A stretch of 64,000 bases of DNA from Leucobacter massiliensis (GTDB taxonomy: Bacteria > Actinomycetota > Actinomycetes > Actinomycetales > Microbacteriaceae). Within the stretch, counting starts at the first letter, position 1; every line of letters starts with the position of its first letter. The notes below the pieces were generated by a model. That model was given only the letters and a program-made list of their open reading frames with translations. It was not told the origin of the DNA and did not search any database. A program made the translations under genes and the position numbers. The stretch covers positions 1 to 64,000 of the forward strand of contig NZ_MWZD01000023.1 of the NCBI RefSeq assembly GCF_002982315.1, in the 5' to 3' direction. Of this stretch, positions 43,305 through 53,190 are shown piece by piece.

Positions 43305-44611
43305 ACGGGTACCGTGATCTGCGTGTGGCGCTGCTGGGCTGCGGCTCTGTCGGGGCGCAGGTGGCCAGGCTGATCCTCGAGCACGGCGAGGAGCTCGCCG
43401 CGCGCGCCGGGGCGGGCCTGGTGCTCGCCGGCATCGCCGTGCGCGACATCGACGCGCCCCGGGACGTGGAGCTGCCCCGCGAGCTCTTCACCACGGACGC
43501 CGAGCGGCTCGTGCAGGGCGTCGACATCGTGATCGAGCTGATGGGCGGGATCGAGCCGGCCCGGACGCTGATCCTGCAGGCGCTGCAGGGCGGCGCCGAT
43601 GTGGTGACCGCCAACAAGGCCCTGCTCGCCGCGCACGGACCGGAGCTCGAGGCCGCCGCCGAGCAGGTGGGCGCGCAGCTCTCCTACGAGGCCGCGGTCG
43701 CCGCGGCGATCCCGATCCTGCGCCCGCTGCGCGAGAGCCTCGCCGGGGATCAGATCACCCGGGTGATGGGCATCGTCAACGGCTCCACGAACTACATCCT
43801 CGACCGCATGGACCGCTTCGGTGACAGCGCGGAGGATGCGGCGCGGGTGGCGAGCGAGCTCGGCTTCCTCGAGGCCGATCCGACCCTCGACGTCGAGGGC
43901 TACGATGCCGCGCAGAAGGCCACGATCCTCGCCAGCATCGCCTTCCACACCGAGGTGCCCGTCGACGCGGTGCACCGGGAGGGGATCACCGGGATCACCG
44001 CGGAGCAGATCGCCACGGCGAAGAACGCCGGCTATGTGATCAAGCTGCTCGCCATCGCCGAGCGCATCACCTCCTCCGACGGGGTCGACGGGGTGTCGGC
44101 CCGGGTGTACCCGGCGCTGATCCGCCGCGATCATCCGCTCGCCGCGGTGTACGAGGGCAAAAACGCCGTGTTCGTCGAGGCGGAGGCGGCCGGCGAGCTG
44201 ATGTTCTACGGCGCTGGCGCGGGCGGCAAGGAGACCGCCTCTGCGGTGCTCGGCGACCTCGTCTCGGCGGCGCGCCGCCACGTCGTCGGCGGGCCCGGCA
44301 TCGCGGGATCGCTGCACGCCGAACTGCCGATCCTGCCGGTCGGCGAGGTCAACACCGCCTACCAGATCATGCTGCAGGTGCGCGACGAGCCGGGCGTGCT
44401 GGCCGCCATCGCGGGGATCCTCGCCGACCACGGCGTGTCCGCGGCGAGCGTGGAGCAGTCGGTGGCGCAGGGCAGCGAGGGCGAGGCCGCGCTGGTCATC
44501 GGCACCCACATCTCGCGCGAGGCGAAGCTCGCCGCGACGGTCGAGGCGCTGCGCGTCGCCGACATGGTGCTGAGCGTCACGAGCGTGCTGCGGCTGGAGG
44601 GCGGAGAGTGA
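43301..44611 (+). CDS. hom: Homoserine dehydrogenase
   Basis: Branch-point enzyme (436 residues) that reduces aspartate semialdehyde to homoserine. The nucleotide-binding ALLGCGSVGAQVARL is N-terminal, VTANKALL and the catalytic-region VNGSTNYIL follow, and LGFLEADPTLDVEGYDAAQKA holds substrate residues. A C-terminal ACT domain (about 345-435, YQIMLQVRDEPGVLAAIAGI) suggests threonine feedback control. It overlaps both lysA and thrB by four bases (GTGA), so the three are co-translated. Confidence 0.96.
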   Translation: MNGYRDLRVALLGCGSVGAQVARLILEHGEELAARAGAGLVLAGIAVRDIDAPRDVELPRELFTTDAERLVQGVDIVIELMGGIEPARTLILQALQGGADVVTANKALLAAHGPELEAAAEQVGAQLSYEAAVAAAIPILRPLRESLAGDQITRVMGIVNGSTNYILDRMDRFGDSAEDAARVASELGFLEADPTLDVEGYDAAQKATILASIAFHTEVPVDAVHREGITGITAEQIATAKNAGYVIKLLAIAERITSSDGVDGVSARVYPALIRRDHPLAAVYEGKNAVFVEAEAAGELMFYGAGAGGKETASAVLGDLVSAARRHVVGGPGIAGSLHAELPILPVGEVNTAYQIMLQVRDEPGVLAAIAGILADHGVSAASVEQSVAQGSEGEAALVIGTHISREAKLAATVEALRVADMVLSVTSVLRLEGGE

Positions 44612-45555
44612 GCGCGGGATCCGCGGGCCACGAATCGCGGGCGGTGCACGTGCGCGTGCCCGCGACGAGCGCGAACCTCGGCCCCGGCTTCGACACGCTC
44701 GGCATCGCGCTCGCATACAGCGACGAGGTCCTTGCGAGCACGCGCGGCGAGCCCGGTGCCGAGGTGCAGGTGAGCGGGGTGGGCGAGGGCGAGGTGCCCA
44801 CCGACGAGACGAACCTCGTGGTGCGCTCCGCGGCCCACGTGTTCCAGCGGCTCGGACGTGAAACCCCCGGCCTGCGGCTCGAAGCCCGCAACCGCATTCC
44901 ACACGGCCGGGGCATGGGATCCTCAGGATCGGCCATCGTCGCGGGCGTGATGATCGCCGCCGGACTGCTCGAGAGCGATCCGCTCGATCCGCTCGTGCTC
45001 AGCGAAGACCAGCTGCTCGCCTTCGCGACCGAGCTCGAAGGGCATCCCGACAATGTCGCGCCCGCGCTGTTCGGCGGTCTCACGATCGCCTGGAGCACCG
45101 AGCAGGGACCGCGTTTCAAGCGGCTCATGGTGCACCGCGGCGTGGCGCCCCTCGTGCTCGTGCCCAGCTTCACCATGTCGACCGAGCTGGCGCGCAGCCT
45201 GCAGCCGAAGCAGGTGCCCCACGAGGACGCCGTCTTCAACGTCTCGCGGTCCGCGCTGCTCATCGCCGCCCTCACGCAGAGCCCGGAGCTGCTGCTGGAG
45301 GCCACCGAGGACCGCCTGCACCAGAACTACCGGGCCGCGGCCATGCCGCGCACGAGCGAACTGGTGGCTGCGCTGCGCGCGGCCGGGCACCCCGCCGTCG
45401 TCTCCGGAGCGGGGCCCTCCGTGCTCGTGCTGGCGAACGGTCCGGCGGAGCGCCTGGCCGCTGCCGACCTCGTCGCCGAGCGCTACCCGGACTGGCGCTC
45501 GCTGATCCTGGCCGTCGACACCAAGGGTGCTACAGTGGAGCCGATCCCTTCGTAA
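44608..45555 (+). CDS. thrB: Homoserine kinase
   Basis: GHMP-family kinase (315 residues) that phosphorylates homoserine for threonine synthesis. Motif 1 is VPATSANLGPGFDTLGIAL, the ATP-binding motif 2 is IPHGRGMGSSGSAIVAG (about 98-114), and motif 3 is AVVSGAGPSVLVLAN near the C-terminus. It overlaps hom by GTGA. In many actinomycetes thrC lies between hom and thrB; here it is absent and must be elsewhere. Confidence 0.95.
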   Translation: MSAGSAGHESRAVHVRVPATSANLGPGFDTLGIALAYSDEVLASTRGEPGAEVQVSGVGEGEVPTDETNLVVRSAAHVFQRLGRETPGLRLEARNRIPHGRGMGSSGSAIVAGVMIAAGLLESDPLDPLVLSEDQLLAFATELEGHPDNVAPALFGGLTIAWSTEQGPRFKRLMVHRGVAPLVLVPSFTMSTELARSLQPKQVPHEDAVFNVSRSALLIAALTQSPELLLEATEDRLHQNYRAAAMPRTSELVAALRAAGHPAVVSGAGPSVLVLANGPAERLAAADLVAERYPDWRSLILAVDTKGATVEPIPS

Positions 45556-45563
45556 TCGCGGGA

Positions 45564-45569
45564 TACCGT
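45564..45569 (+). promoter_or_regulatory. -10 box of rho (TACCGT)
   Basis: TACCGT in the thrB-rho gap would give a rho leader of about 210 bases. Long autoregulatory leaders are usual for rho genes; no clear hairpin was identified here. Confidence 0.45.
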
Positions 45570-45786
45570 GCGGCTGATTCCGGTGCGGGTCTTCCGCGAG
45601 GCGCCGGAAGAGGCTTGGGGTGGCAATCGCCGCGTGTCTCTGCTGCGTGCCTCCGCCGAACGCGATGTGGATCGATTTCCTCACCGTGACGTTCCGTCCG
45701 GTGATCCCGAAGCACATCTGTGCACCGGCGCGGGAAGGCGAGGCCCCATGCGCACGCTGTTCCGGCGCCGCTCCGAAAGGAAGAAC

Positions 45787-47859
45787 GTGGAAAGCAACGA
45801 AGAGAACACCAGCACGCCCGCAGAGGAGACCGCGCCGGTGCGGCGTCGTGCTTCGCGTCGCGTGAGCGCGGCCGCCGGAGCGGCAGGCGAGACGGTGGTC
45901 ACCGAGGCCGCCTCCGCGGCGGCGGACACCGCGTCCGCGCCCGCCGCGGAGACGCCCGCCGCGGAGGCGCCGAAGAAGCGTGCGAGCCGCAGCCGCAAGA
46001 AGGCCGCAGAGGAGCCGGCCGCCGAGGCCGCCCCCGCCGCGGCGAGCACCGAGGCCGCGAGCACCGAGGCCGCGAGCACCGACGCCGCGAGCACCGAGGC
46101 CCCCGCGAGCACGGAGGCCGACGCGCCCGAGGCCGCGGAGGCGCCGAAGAAGCGTGCGAGCCGCAGCCGCAAGAAGGCCGCGGAGGAGCCTGCGGCCGAG
46201 GCCGCCGAGGCCGCCGGCGAGCCCGCCACCGCAGCGGAGCAGTCTCCGGAGGCCCCGGCCGCCGAGCAGGCGCCGGCCAAGCGCGGCCGGGGACGACGTG
46301 CCCAGAGCGGCGAGACGGCGGCTCAGGACGCCCCTGCGCGGGCGCAGGCCGAGGACGCGCAGGCCGACGCCGCGCAGTCCGAGAGCGCCCCCGCCGAGGC
46401 CGCCCGCGCCGAGGAGGCACGCGCCGAGGAGGCGAAGCCGGCGGCCGCGAAGGGCGACTCGGATCAGGGCTCCGGCGAGAGCGACAAGCCGGGCCGCAAC
46501 CGCCGTGGTCGCGGTCGCGGGCAGAAGAGCGACGCCGCGGAGAGCGGCGAGGCGGGCGAGCAGTCCGCCGCCGGCGAGGAGGGCAAGGGCCGCGGCCAGG
46601 CCCAGAACGGCGAGCGCGGCGAGAAGAACGGCGAGCGCGGCGACAAGAACGGCGAGGGATCTGCGCGTTCGAGCCGCACGCGGCAGCGCGATCGCAAGCG
46701 CCGCGGCCAGGGGGACGACCTCGAGCCGGAGATCACCGAGGACGACGTCCTGCTGCCCATCGCGGGCATCCTCGACGTCCTCGACAACTACGCATTCGTG
46801 CGCACGAGCGGCTACCTGCCGGGCACGAGCGACGTCTACGTCTCGCTCGGTCAGGTGAAGAAGTACAGCCTCCGCCGCGGTGACGCCGTCGTCGGCGCGA
46901 TCCGCCAGCCCCGCGAGGGCGAGGGCGGCGGCCGCCAGAAGTACAACGCGATCGTGAAGGTCGACAGCATCAACGGCCGGCCCGTCGACGAGAGCGAGAA
47001 GCGCCCCGAGGTGGCGGAGCTGACCCCCGTCTTCCCGCAGGAGCGCCTGCGCCTGGAAACCGGCAAGGACGCCCTGCTCGGCCGTGCCATCGACCTGGTC
47101 GCCCCCGTCGGCCTCGGACAGCGCAGCCTGCTCGTGCTGCCCGCGCGACAGCCGGGTGCGCCCCTCCTCGGGGAGCTCGCGCAGGCGGTCACCGCGAATG
47201 CGCCGGAGGCGCACCTCATGCTCGTGCTCACGAACGCCCAGCCCGAGGAGGCCACGCAGCTCCAGCGCACCGTCTCCGGCGAGGTGGTCGCGGCGTCCTT
47301 CGACCGTCCGGCCGAGGACCAGGCGACCGTCGCGGAGCTTGCGATCGAGCGCGCGAAGCGGCTCGTGGAGCTCGGGCACGATGTGGTCGTGCTGCTCGAC
47401 TCGCTCAACGGCCTGGCGCACGCCTATGCTCAGGCGCAGCACGCCTCCGCCCGGCCCGCGCTGGGCGAGCTCGACGAGTTCGCGATCGGGCAGGTCAAGC
47501 GCCTGCTCGCGGCCGCCCGCAAGGTGGAGAACGCCGGCTCGCTGACCGTGATGGCGACGGTCCACGCGAAGACCGGCGTGGACGCCGACAAGATGCTGCT
47601 GCGCGAGGTGCTCGCCGTTGCGAACCAGCAGCTGCGCTTCGAGAAGACCCGGCCGGGAGCCGCGCCGGTGGTGGACCTCGCGGCCTCGTACACGCGCGGA
47701 GCCGAGGCGCAGCTGGGCGCGGCTGAGGCCGCGGCCGTCGCAACCGTGCGCGCGGCGCTGCACGAGGACGACGGGGCCGAGAAGGTGCTGGCGCGCCTGC
47801 GCTCGACCGATTCGAACGCGGCGCTGCTCGCCGAGGCACAGCGCACCGGCAAGTTCTGA
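45787..47859 (+). CDS. rho: Rho-family protein at the canonical locus, ATPase site degenerate
   Basis: A 690-residue homologue of transcription terminator Rho, in the usual place just before prfA. Residues about 1-300 are low-complexity Ala/Glu then Arg/Gly-rich; the usual Rho_N helices are not visible. The cold-shock-like RNA-binding domain is conserved (about 318-405). The RecA-like part aligns to the end without a break, but key residues are changed. PPKAGKTT is PARQPGAP (452-459), so the Walker lysine is Gly457. VDERPEE is TNAQPEE (482-488). ITRLxRAYN is LNGLAHAYA, and the Q/R loops and arginine finger are lost. Walker B Asp538 remains. ATP-driven translocation is therefore doubtful. The GTG start follows AAAGGAAG; an ATG at 45748 is an alternative. 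Confidence 0.85.
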   Translation: MESNEENTSTPAEETAPVRRRASRRVSAAAGAAGETVVTEAASAAADTASAPAAETPAAEAPKKRASRSRKKAAEEPAAEAAPAAASTEAASTEAASTDAASTEAPASTEADAPEAAEAPKKRASRSRKKAAEEPAAEAAEAAGEPATAAEQSPEAPAAEQAPAKRGRGRRAQSGETAAQDAPARAQAEDAQADAAQSESAPAEAARAEEARAEEAKPAAAKGDSDQGSGESDKPGRNRRGRGRGQKSDAAESGEAGEQSAAGEEGKGRGQAQNGERGEKNGERGDKNGEGSARSSRTRQRDRKRRGQGDDLEPEITEDDVLLPIAGILDVLDNYAFVRTSGYLPGTSDVYVSLGQVKKYSLRRGDAVVGAIRQPREGEGGGRQKYNAIVKVDSINGRPVDESEKRPEVAELTPVFPQERLRLETGKDALLGRAIDLVAPVGLGQRSLLVLPARQPGAPLLGELAQAVTANAPEAHLMLVLTNAQPEEATQLQRTVSGEVVAASFDRPAEDQATVAELAIERAKRLVELGHDVVVLLDSLNGLAHAYAQAQHASARPALGELDEFAIGQVKRLLAAARKVENAGSLTVMATVHAKTGVDADKMLLREVLAVANQQLRFEKTRPGAAPVVDLAASYTRGAEAQLGAAEAAAVATVRAALHEDDGAEKVLARLRSTDSNAALLAEAQRTGKF
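45961..46007 (+). repeat. 47-base direct repeat in the rho 5' region, copy 1
   Basis: Identical to 46135-46181. It encodes [16 protein letters not shown], a basic patch in the low-complexity N-terminal region. Confidence 0.9.
46135..46181 (+). repeat. 47-base direct repeat in the rho 5' region, copy 2
   Basis: Identical to 45961-46007. Between the copies lies a short array of TEAAS-type codon repeats (about 46046-46105). Confidence 0.9.
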
Positions 47860-48932
47860 TGTTCGAGCAGGTCGAGCAGCTGCTCGTCGAGCACGCGCAA
47901 CTGCAGGACGAGCTCGCCGATCCGGCGCTGCACGCCGACGCGGGCCGCGCCAAGAAGGTGAACCGACGATATGCCGAGCTGAGCAAGATCAAGGCGGCCT
48001 ACGAGCAGTGGCAGCAGGCGGGCGACGATCTCGAGGCGGCTCGCGAGCTCGCCCGCGAGGACGAGGCCTTCGCTGAGGAGATCCCGGCGCTCGAAGCCGG
48101 GCTCGCCGAGGCGCAGGAGAAGGTGCGCCGCCTGCTGATCCCGCGCGACCCCGACGACGCGCGCGACGTGATCCTCGAGATCAAGGGCGGCGAGGGCGGT
48201 GCCGAGTCGGCGCTCTTCGGAGCGGATCTGCTGCGCATGTACCTGCACTTCGCCGAGTCGAAGGGGTGGAAGACCGAGATCCTCGAGAAGGACGAGAGCG
48301 ATCTGGGCGGCTACAAGAACGTGCAGGTGGCGATCAAGTCGAACGCGAGCGATCCCTCGCAGGGCGTGTGGGCGCACCTGAAGTACGAGGGGGGCGTGCA
48401 CCGCGTGCAGCGGGTGCCCGTCACCGAGTCGCAGGGGCGCATCCACACCTCCACCACCGGGGTGCTCGTCTACCCGGAGGTGGACGAGCCGGAGGAGGTC
48501 GAGATCAACCAGAACGACCTCAAGATCGACGTCTACCGCTCCAGCGGCCCGGGCGGCCAGTCCGTGAACACCACGGACTCGGCCGTGCGCATCACCCACC
48601 TGCCCACCGGCATCGTGGTCGCCATGCAGAACGAGAAGTCGCAGCTGCAGAACCGGGAGGCGGCGATGCGCGTGCTCCGCGCCCGGCTGCTGGCGCGGCA
48701 GCAGGAGGAGGCCGCGGCCGAGGCGAGCGCGCACCGCTCCAGCCAGATCCGCACCATGGATCGCTCGGAGCGGATCCGCACCTACAACTTCCCGGAGAAC
48801 CGCATCGCCGATCACCGCACCGGCTACAAGGCCTACAACCTCGACCAGGTCATGAACGGCGCGCTCGATCCCGTGATCGAGTCGTGCATCAGCATGGACG
48901 AAACGGAGCGGCTGAAGGCGCTCGGCCAGTAG
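47859..48932 (+). CDS. prfA: Peptide chain release factor 1
   Basis: Class I release factor (357 residues) reading UAA and UAG. The stop-codon tripeptide PVT is at 187-189 in RVPVTESQG, and the catalytic GGQ at 232-234 in [10 protein letters not shown]. Its start overlaps the rho stop (TGATG). In many actinomycetes rpmE lies between rho and prfA and prmC follows prfA directly; here rpmE is absent and three unrelated genes separate prfA from its methyltransferase gene prmC. Confidence 0.97.
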   Translation: MFEQVEQLLVEHAQLQDELADPALHADAGRAKKVNRRYAELSKIKAAYEQWQQAGDDLEAARELAREDEAFAEEIPALEAGLAEAQEKVRRLLIPRDPDDARDVILEIKGGEGGAESALFGADLLRMYLHFAESKGWKTEILEKDESDLGGYKNVQVAIKSNASDPSQGVWAHLKYEGGVHRVQRVPVTESQGRIHTSTTGVLVYPEVDEPEEVEINQNDLKIDVYRSSGPGGQSVNTTDSAVRITHLPTGIVVAMQNEKSQLQNREAAMRVLRARLLARQQEEAAAEASAHRSSQIRTMDRSERIRTYNFPENRIADHRTGYKAYNLDQVMNGALDPVIESCISMDETERLKALGQ

Positions 48933-49044
48933 CGGCGGCGCGGCTCGCATCGATGTGAACGCGCCCGCGTTCACAGGCAAGGCGCGGTGGCGCCACTGCG
49001 CCAGCTGAAGGCGCTCGTGTGCGGGTGCGGAGCCCGCGCCCAGA

Positions 49045-49050
49045 TAGCAT
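49045..49050 (+). promoter_or_regulatory. -10 box for the leaderless MFS gene (TAGCAT)
   Basis: TAGCAT ends six bases before the ATG at 49057, with no ribosome site. Confidence 0.6.
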
Positions 49051-49056
49051 GGTCTC

Positions 49057-50448
49057 ATGCGAACCGCACGGCCTCTGCTGCCCTGGGTCGTCTGGGGGAT
49101 CGCGGCGCTCGCCTACGCGGTCGCCGTGATCAACCGTTCCTCCCTCTCGGCGCTGGGCCCCGCGGCGCAGGATCACTTCGGCATCGACGCGACCCTGCTA
49201 TCGATGTTCGCCATGATCCAGCTGATCGTCTACGCGGCGCTGCAGATCCCGGTCGGGGTGCTGCTGGACCGCTTCGGTGCGACGTCGATGATCCTCGGGG
49301 GCGGGCTGCTCATGGTCGCGGGCCAGGCGGTGATGGCGACCGCCCCCGAGGTGAGCCTCGCGATCCTCGCGCGCGTGCTCGTGGGCGCCGGCGACGCCTG
49401 CACCTTCATCAGCGTGATGCGGATGCTGCCCGAGTGGTTCGCCCTGCGCCAGCTCGCGACTGTCAGCCAGCTCACCGGGCTCATCGGCCAGGCCGGCCAG
49501 CTGGTGTCGGTCGCGCCGCTCGCCGCGCTCGTGGGTGCCATCGGCTGGACCGGAGGGTTCCTCGGGCTCGCCGCGTGCGGGCTGCTCGTGGTGCTGCTCT
49601 CCGCGCTGGTGCTGCGCGACCGGCCCGGCGACGGCACCGCCCTGGAGCGCGTCCTCGGGCGGAAGGGGAGGCTCAGCCGCGAGGCGCGCTCGCTCGCGAC
49701 CCCGCCGCCCACCGGGGTCGCGGAGGTCTCGCCGCCGTCCACCGAGATGATCCCGGTGGTGCGTGAGCCGCGGGTGCGCGTGCTCGGCTTCTGGTCGCGG
49801 GCGCAGCGTCTGCTGGCCCTCCCGGGCGTGCGGCTCGCGTACTGGCTGCACTTCACCTCACCGTTCGCGGTGAACGTCTTCCTGCTGCTGTGGGGCACGC
49901 CGTTCCTGACCGGGGGCGTGGGGCTGTCGCTGCCGACGGCCGGCGGGCTCCTGAGTCTCACGGTGCTCTCGTCGATGACGGCCGGCCTGCTGCTCGGGCC
50001 GCTGAGCTCGCGCTTCGTGGAGCGTCGCGTGTGGATCGCGTTCGGGATCGTCGTGGCCATCATGGCGGTCTGGATCGCGGTGCTGCTGTGGCCGGGGACG
50101 CCGCCCCTGTGGCTGCTCGTGATGCTGCTCGTGGTCACGCCGATCGGCGGGCCGGCCTCGATGATCTCCTTCGAGGTGGCGCGCTCGCACACCCCGCGCA
50201 GTTTCGCCGGCTTCGGCACGGGACTGGTGAACACGGGCGGCTTCACCGCGTCGCTCGTGGTGATCCTGCTCATCGGCCTGGTGCTCGATCTGCAGGGGGC
50301 GGGCTCGCCCGAGAGCTACTCGATGGGGGCCTTCAAGGTGGCCTTCGCGGTGCAGATCCCGTTCTGGCTCTTCGGGCTGACCATGATCCTCATCGAGTCG
50401 CGACGGACGAAGGGGTGGATGCAGGAGCACGGCCGCAGCCTCCGCTGA
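49057..50448 (+). CDS. MFS transporter
   Basis: Major facilitator of 463 residues with 12 helices. It opens PWVVWGIAALAYAVAVINRSSLSALGPAAQDHFGID, then PVGVLLDRFGATSMILGGG (the conserved loop-2 motif with DRFG). A long central hydrophilic loop (about 195-245) follows, then a C-terminal half with GLGTGLVNTGGF-like FGTGLVNTGGFTASL. It resembles nitrate/organic-anion-type MFS proteins loosely; the substrate is unknown. It is a single gene in a leaderless context, inserted between prfA and the cys genes. Confidence 0.8.
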   Translation: MRTARPLLPWVVWGIAALAYAVAVINRSSLSALGPAAQDHFGIDATLLSMFAMIQLIVYAALQIPVGVLLDRFGATSMILGGGLLMVAGQAVMATAPEVSLAILARVLVGAGDACTFISVMRMLPEWFALRQLATVSQLTGLIGQAGQLVSVAPLAALVGAIGWTGGFLGLAACGLLVVLLSALVLRDRPGDGTALERVLGRKGRLSREARSLATPPPTGVAEVSPPSTEMIPVVREPRVRVLGFWSRAQRLLALPGVRLAYWLHFTSPFAVNVFLLLWGTPFLTGGVGLSLPTAGGLLSLTVLSSMTAGLLLGPLSSRFVERRVWIAFGIVVAIMAVWIAVLLWPGTPPLWLLVMLLVVTPIGGPASMISFEVARSHTPRSFAGFGTGLVNTGGFTASLVVILLIGLVLDLQGAGSPESYSMGAFKVAFAVQIPFWLFGLTMILIESRRTKGWMQEHGRSLR

Positions 50449-50479
50449 GACCGTGCGGCGCGGGAGTCGCCGCCGACGC

Positions 50480-51049
50480 TCAGATCACGTAGAAGTCCGC
50501 GAGGTCGGGGGTCTCGGCGCGGGGCGCTCCGCGGCGCGGGCGGCCCTGCGCGGGGATGCCCGTGAGCGTCGTCCACGGGGGCGCCGAGTGCACGACGACG
50601 GCGTTCGAGCCGACGGCGCTGTCGTGGCCGAGTTCGATATCGCCGAGCACCTTCGCGCCCGCGCCGATCACGACGCGGTCGCCGATGGTGGGGTGGCGCT
50701 TGCCGGTGCTGTGACCGGTGCCGCCGAGGGTGACGCCGTGGTAGATGAGCACGTCGTCGCCGATCACCGCGGTCTCGCCGATCACGACGCCCATGCCGTG
50801 GTCGATGAAGAGGCGGCGGCCGATCGTGGCGCCGGGGTGGATCTCGATGCCGGTGAGGAAACGCGCGAACTGCGAGAGGGCGCGCGGCAGGAAGCGCTGC
50901 CCGCGCCGCCACAGTGCGTGGGAGAGGCGATGCCACCAGACCGCGTGCAGCCCCGAGTAGATGAGGAACACGGAGGCGCCGCTGCGCGCGGCGGGATCCC
51001 CGGCCTTCGCGGCGCGGATGTCTTCGCGGATGCGGGAGAAGATGCTCAC
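50480..51049 (-). CDS. cysE: Serine O-acetyltransferase
   Basis: Enzyme of 189 residues that makes O-acetylserine for cysteine synthesis. Left-handed beta-helix hexapeptide repeats run from about residue 65. The active-site stretch is [30 protein letters not shown] with the catalytic His, then [24 protein letters not shown]. It lacks the long N-terminal domain of E. coli CysE, like other short actinobacterial forms. The start is GTG with GAGAGG upstream. It lies about 100 bases downstream of cysK on the same strand. Confidence 0.94.
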   Translation of the reverse strand: MSIFSRIREDIRAAKAGDPAARSGASVFLIYSGLHAVWWHRLSHALWRRGQRFLPRALSQFARFLTGIEIHPGATIGRRLFIDHGMGVVIGETAVIGDDVLIYHGVTLGGTGHSTGKRHPTIGDRVVIGAGAKVLGDIELGHDSAVGSNAVVVHSAPPWTTLTGIPAQGRPRRGAPRAETPDLADFYVI

Positions 51050-51154
51050 TCGTGCCTCTCGGAATCAGTCGGCGGGTGCGACGGCGGGCCCGCGCGAATC
51101 GTCTCCGCGCGAGCCCGCCGGGTGCTTCCGGGCCGGTGCGGCCCGGAGGCCGGG

Positions 51155-52090
51155 TCAGACCTCCAGGTCCTCGAACAGCACGGTCGAGAAGTAGCGCTCG
51201 CCGAAGTCGGGCACGACCACGACGATCTTCTTGCCGGCGTTCTCGGGGCGCTGGGCCACCTGGGTGGCCGCCCACACGGCCGCGCCGCCCGAGATTCCCG
51301 CGAGGATCCCCTCCTCGGTGCCGAGGGCGCGCGCCTTGGCGATGGAGTCGGCGAGGCTCACGTCGATGACCTCGTCGTACACCTCGCGGTCGAGGATGTC
51401 CGGCACGAAGTTCGCGCCGAGGCCCTGGATCTTGTGGGGGCCGGCCTTGCCCTCGGTGAGCAGCGGCGAGTCGACGGGCTCGACCGCGATCACCTGGAGG
51501 CCGGGCTTCTGCTCCTTGAGGTAGCCGCCTGCGCCGGTGATGGTGCCTCCGGTGCCGATGCCGGCGATGAAGATGTCGACCTCGCCGTCGGTGTCGTTCC
51601 ACACCTCGGGGCCCGTGGTGGCGCGGTGGATCGCCGGGTTCGCGGGGTTGGCGAACTGCTTCGCGAGCACGGCGCCCGGAGTGTTCGCCGCGATCTCCTC
51701 GGCCTTCGCGACCGCGCCCTTCATGCCGAGGGGGCCCTCGGTGAGCACGATCTCCGCCCCGTAGGCGGCGAGCAGCTTGCGGCGCTCGATGCTCATGGTC
51801 TCGGGCATGGTGAGGATCACGCGATAGCCGCGCGCCGCGCCCACGAAGGCGAGCGCGATGCCCGTGTTGCCGCTGGTCCCCTCGACGATGGTGCCGCCGG
51901 GCTGCAGCTCGCCCGAGCGCTCGGCGGCGTCGATGATGGCGATGCCGATGCGATCCTTCACCGAGCCGGCCGGGTTGTAGAACTCCAGCTTGGCGTACAC
52001 CTCGGCGCCTGCGCCGTCGGTGACGCGGTTGAGCCGTACGAGCGGCGTATTGCCGAAGGCCTGGGTGATGTTGTCGTGGATGCGTGCCAT
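51155..52090 (-). CDS. cysK: O-acetylserine sulfhydrylase (cysteine synthase)
   Basis: PLP enzyme (311 residues) that forms cysteine from O-acetylserine and sulfide. K45 in [12 protein letters not shown] binds PLP. The substrate loop TSGNTGIAL, the phosphate-binding [12 protein letters not shown], and [11 protein letters not shown] complete the family pattern. The ATG follows AGGAGG. It precedes cysE, so the two can act as the cysteine synthase complex. Confidence 0.96.
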   Translation of the reverse strand: MARIHDNITQAFGNTPLVRLNRVTDGAGAEVYAKLEFYNPAGSVKDRIGIAIIDAAERSGELQPGGTIVEGTSGNTGIALAFVGAARGYRVILTMPETMSIERRKLLAAYGAEIVLTEGPLGMKGAVAKAEEIAANTPGAVLAKQFANPANPAIHRATTGPEVWNDTDGEVDIFIAGIGTGGTITGAGGYLKEQKPGLQVIAVEPVDSPLLTEGKAGPHKIQGLGANFVPDILDREVYDEVIDVSLADSIAKARALGTEEGILAGISGGAAVWAATQVAQRPENAGKKIVVVVPDFGERYFSTVLFEDLEV

Positions 52091-52129
52091 GTGGGGGACC
52101 TCCTGAGCTTCGCGGGCAAGCCACCAAGA

Positions 52130-52135
52130 ACTATA
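52130..52135 (-). promoter_or_regulatory. -10 box of cysK-cysE (TATAGT on the minus strand)
   Basis: CGCTATAGT on the minus strand would give a leader of about 33 bases that carries the AGGAGG site. No clear -35 was found. Confidence 0.5.
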
Positions 52136-52231
52136 GCGTGAAGTTATCCGAGAGATGCGGGAAAGCAATGGCATATTGCGGCCCGTGACGGCGCCCCGGG
52201 CCGCCGCTCCCGGCTGTGGCAGAGTGGGGGA

Positions 52232-53119
52232 GTGAGCGGAGTCGAAGAGCAGGGGCGGGCGACGGTCCCGGATGTGCTGGCACAGCTGGAGGCCGTGCTG
52301 CGCGACGGCGGCATCGAGGATCCGCAGACCGAGGCCCAGTTGATCCTGGGCCACGTGCTCGGCGTATCCCGGGGGCGCGTGCAGGCGCTCGCGGTCCTCG
52401 GCGAGGGGCTCGCCGAGGAGGCGCGGCAGCAGGCCGTCGGGCTCGCGGAGTCACGCGCGCAGCGCATCCCCCTGCAGCATCTCACGGGGCGCGCGGCGTT
52501 CCGCTCGCTCGAGCTCTCCGTCGGCCCCGGCGTGTTCGTGCCTCGGCCCGAGACGGAGATCGTCGCGCAGTTCGCGATCGACGCGCTGCAGGCCGTCGCG
52601 CACCCGGCTCCGCTCGCGGTCGACCTCTGCACCGGCAGCGGGGCCATCGCGCTCGCACTCGCGCACGAGGTGCCCACGGCGCGGGTGTGGGCGGTGGAGC
52701 GCAGCCGGGAGGCGCACGCCTGGGCGGAGCGGAATGTGGCGGAGTGGGGCGGAGGGCGGGTCACCCTGCTGCTCGGCGACGCCCGGGACCCGGAGCCGCT
52801 CGCGCCGCTGCGCGGCACCGTCGACGTGCTCGTCTCGAACCCCCCGTATGTGCCCGCCGGCATGGTGCCGCGAGACCCCGAGGTGCGCGACCACGATCCG
52901 GCGCTCGCGCTCTACAGCGGCGAGGACGGCCTCGAGCTGATCCGCCACATCAGCCGGGCCGGACTCCCGCTCGTGCGTCCGGGAGGCAGCCTGGTGCTCG
53001 AGCACGCGGAGACGCAGGGGGCGGCGATCCGGCGCCTCCTCACCGCGGACGGCTGGCGCGCCGCGGCCACGCATCCCGATCTGACGGGCCGGGACCGCGT
53101 CACGACGGCGGTGCGCTGA
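52232..53119 (+). CDS. prmC: Release factor glutamine methyltransferase PrmC
   Basis: SAM-dependent N5-glutamine methyltransferase (295 residues) that modifies the GGQ of release factors. An N-terminal helical domain covers about 1-85 ([18 protein letters not shown]). The SAM motif is [12 protein letters not shown] (130-141) and the catalytic NPPY is at 203-206 in VSNPPYVP. It starts with GTG. Its substrate gene prfA lies about 3.3 kb upstream, separated by an MFS gene and cysE-cysK. Confidence 0.94.
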   Translation: MSGVEEQGRATVPDVLAQLEAVLRDGGIEDPQTEAQLILGHVLGVSRGRVQALAVLGEGLAEEARQQAVGLAESRAQRIPLQHLTGRAAFRSLELSVGPGVFVPRPETEIVAQFAIDALQAVAHPAPLAVDLCTGSGAIALALAHEVPTARVWAVERSREAHAWAERNVAEWGGGRVTLLLGDARDPEPLAPLRGTVDVLVSNPPYVPAGMVPRDPEVRDHDPALALYSGEDGLELIRHISRAGLPLVRPGGSLVLEHAETQGAAIRRLLTADGWRAAATHPDLTGRDRVTTAVR

Positions 53120-53190
53120 AGTCCGCGCACACGTCACGGCACGCGGCGCGCTCCGCCGGCGGACAGCCCGCGGGAGTAAAGTGGTCGCTT

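Noticed and set aside
46046..46105. CRISPR-like or tandem repeat array
   Set aside because: These are in-frame TEAAS-type codon repeats inside rho, without regular spacers.
47095..47700. A frameshift as the explanation for the odd Rho sequence
   Set aside because: The alignment to Rho runs through the P-loop region without a gap and homology resumes on both sides in the same frame, so substitutions, not frameshifts, account for the changes.
44923..47763. A 946-residue minus-strand frame opposite thrB and rho
   Set aside because: Composition is Arg/Gly/Leu-rich low complexity mirrored from the rho N-terminus. No domain or ribosome site.
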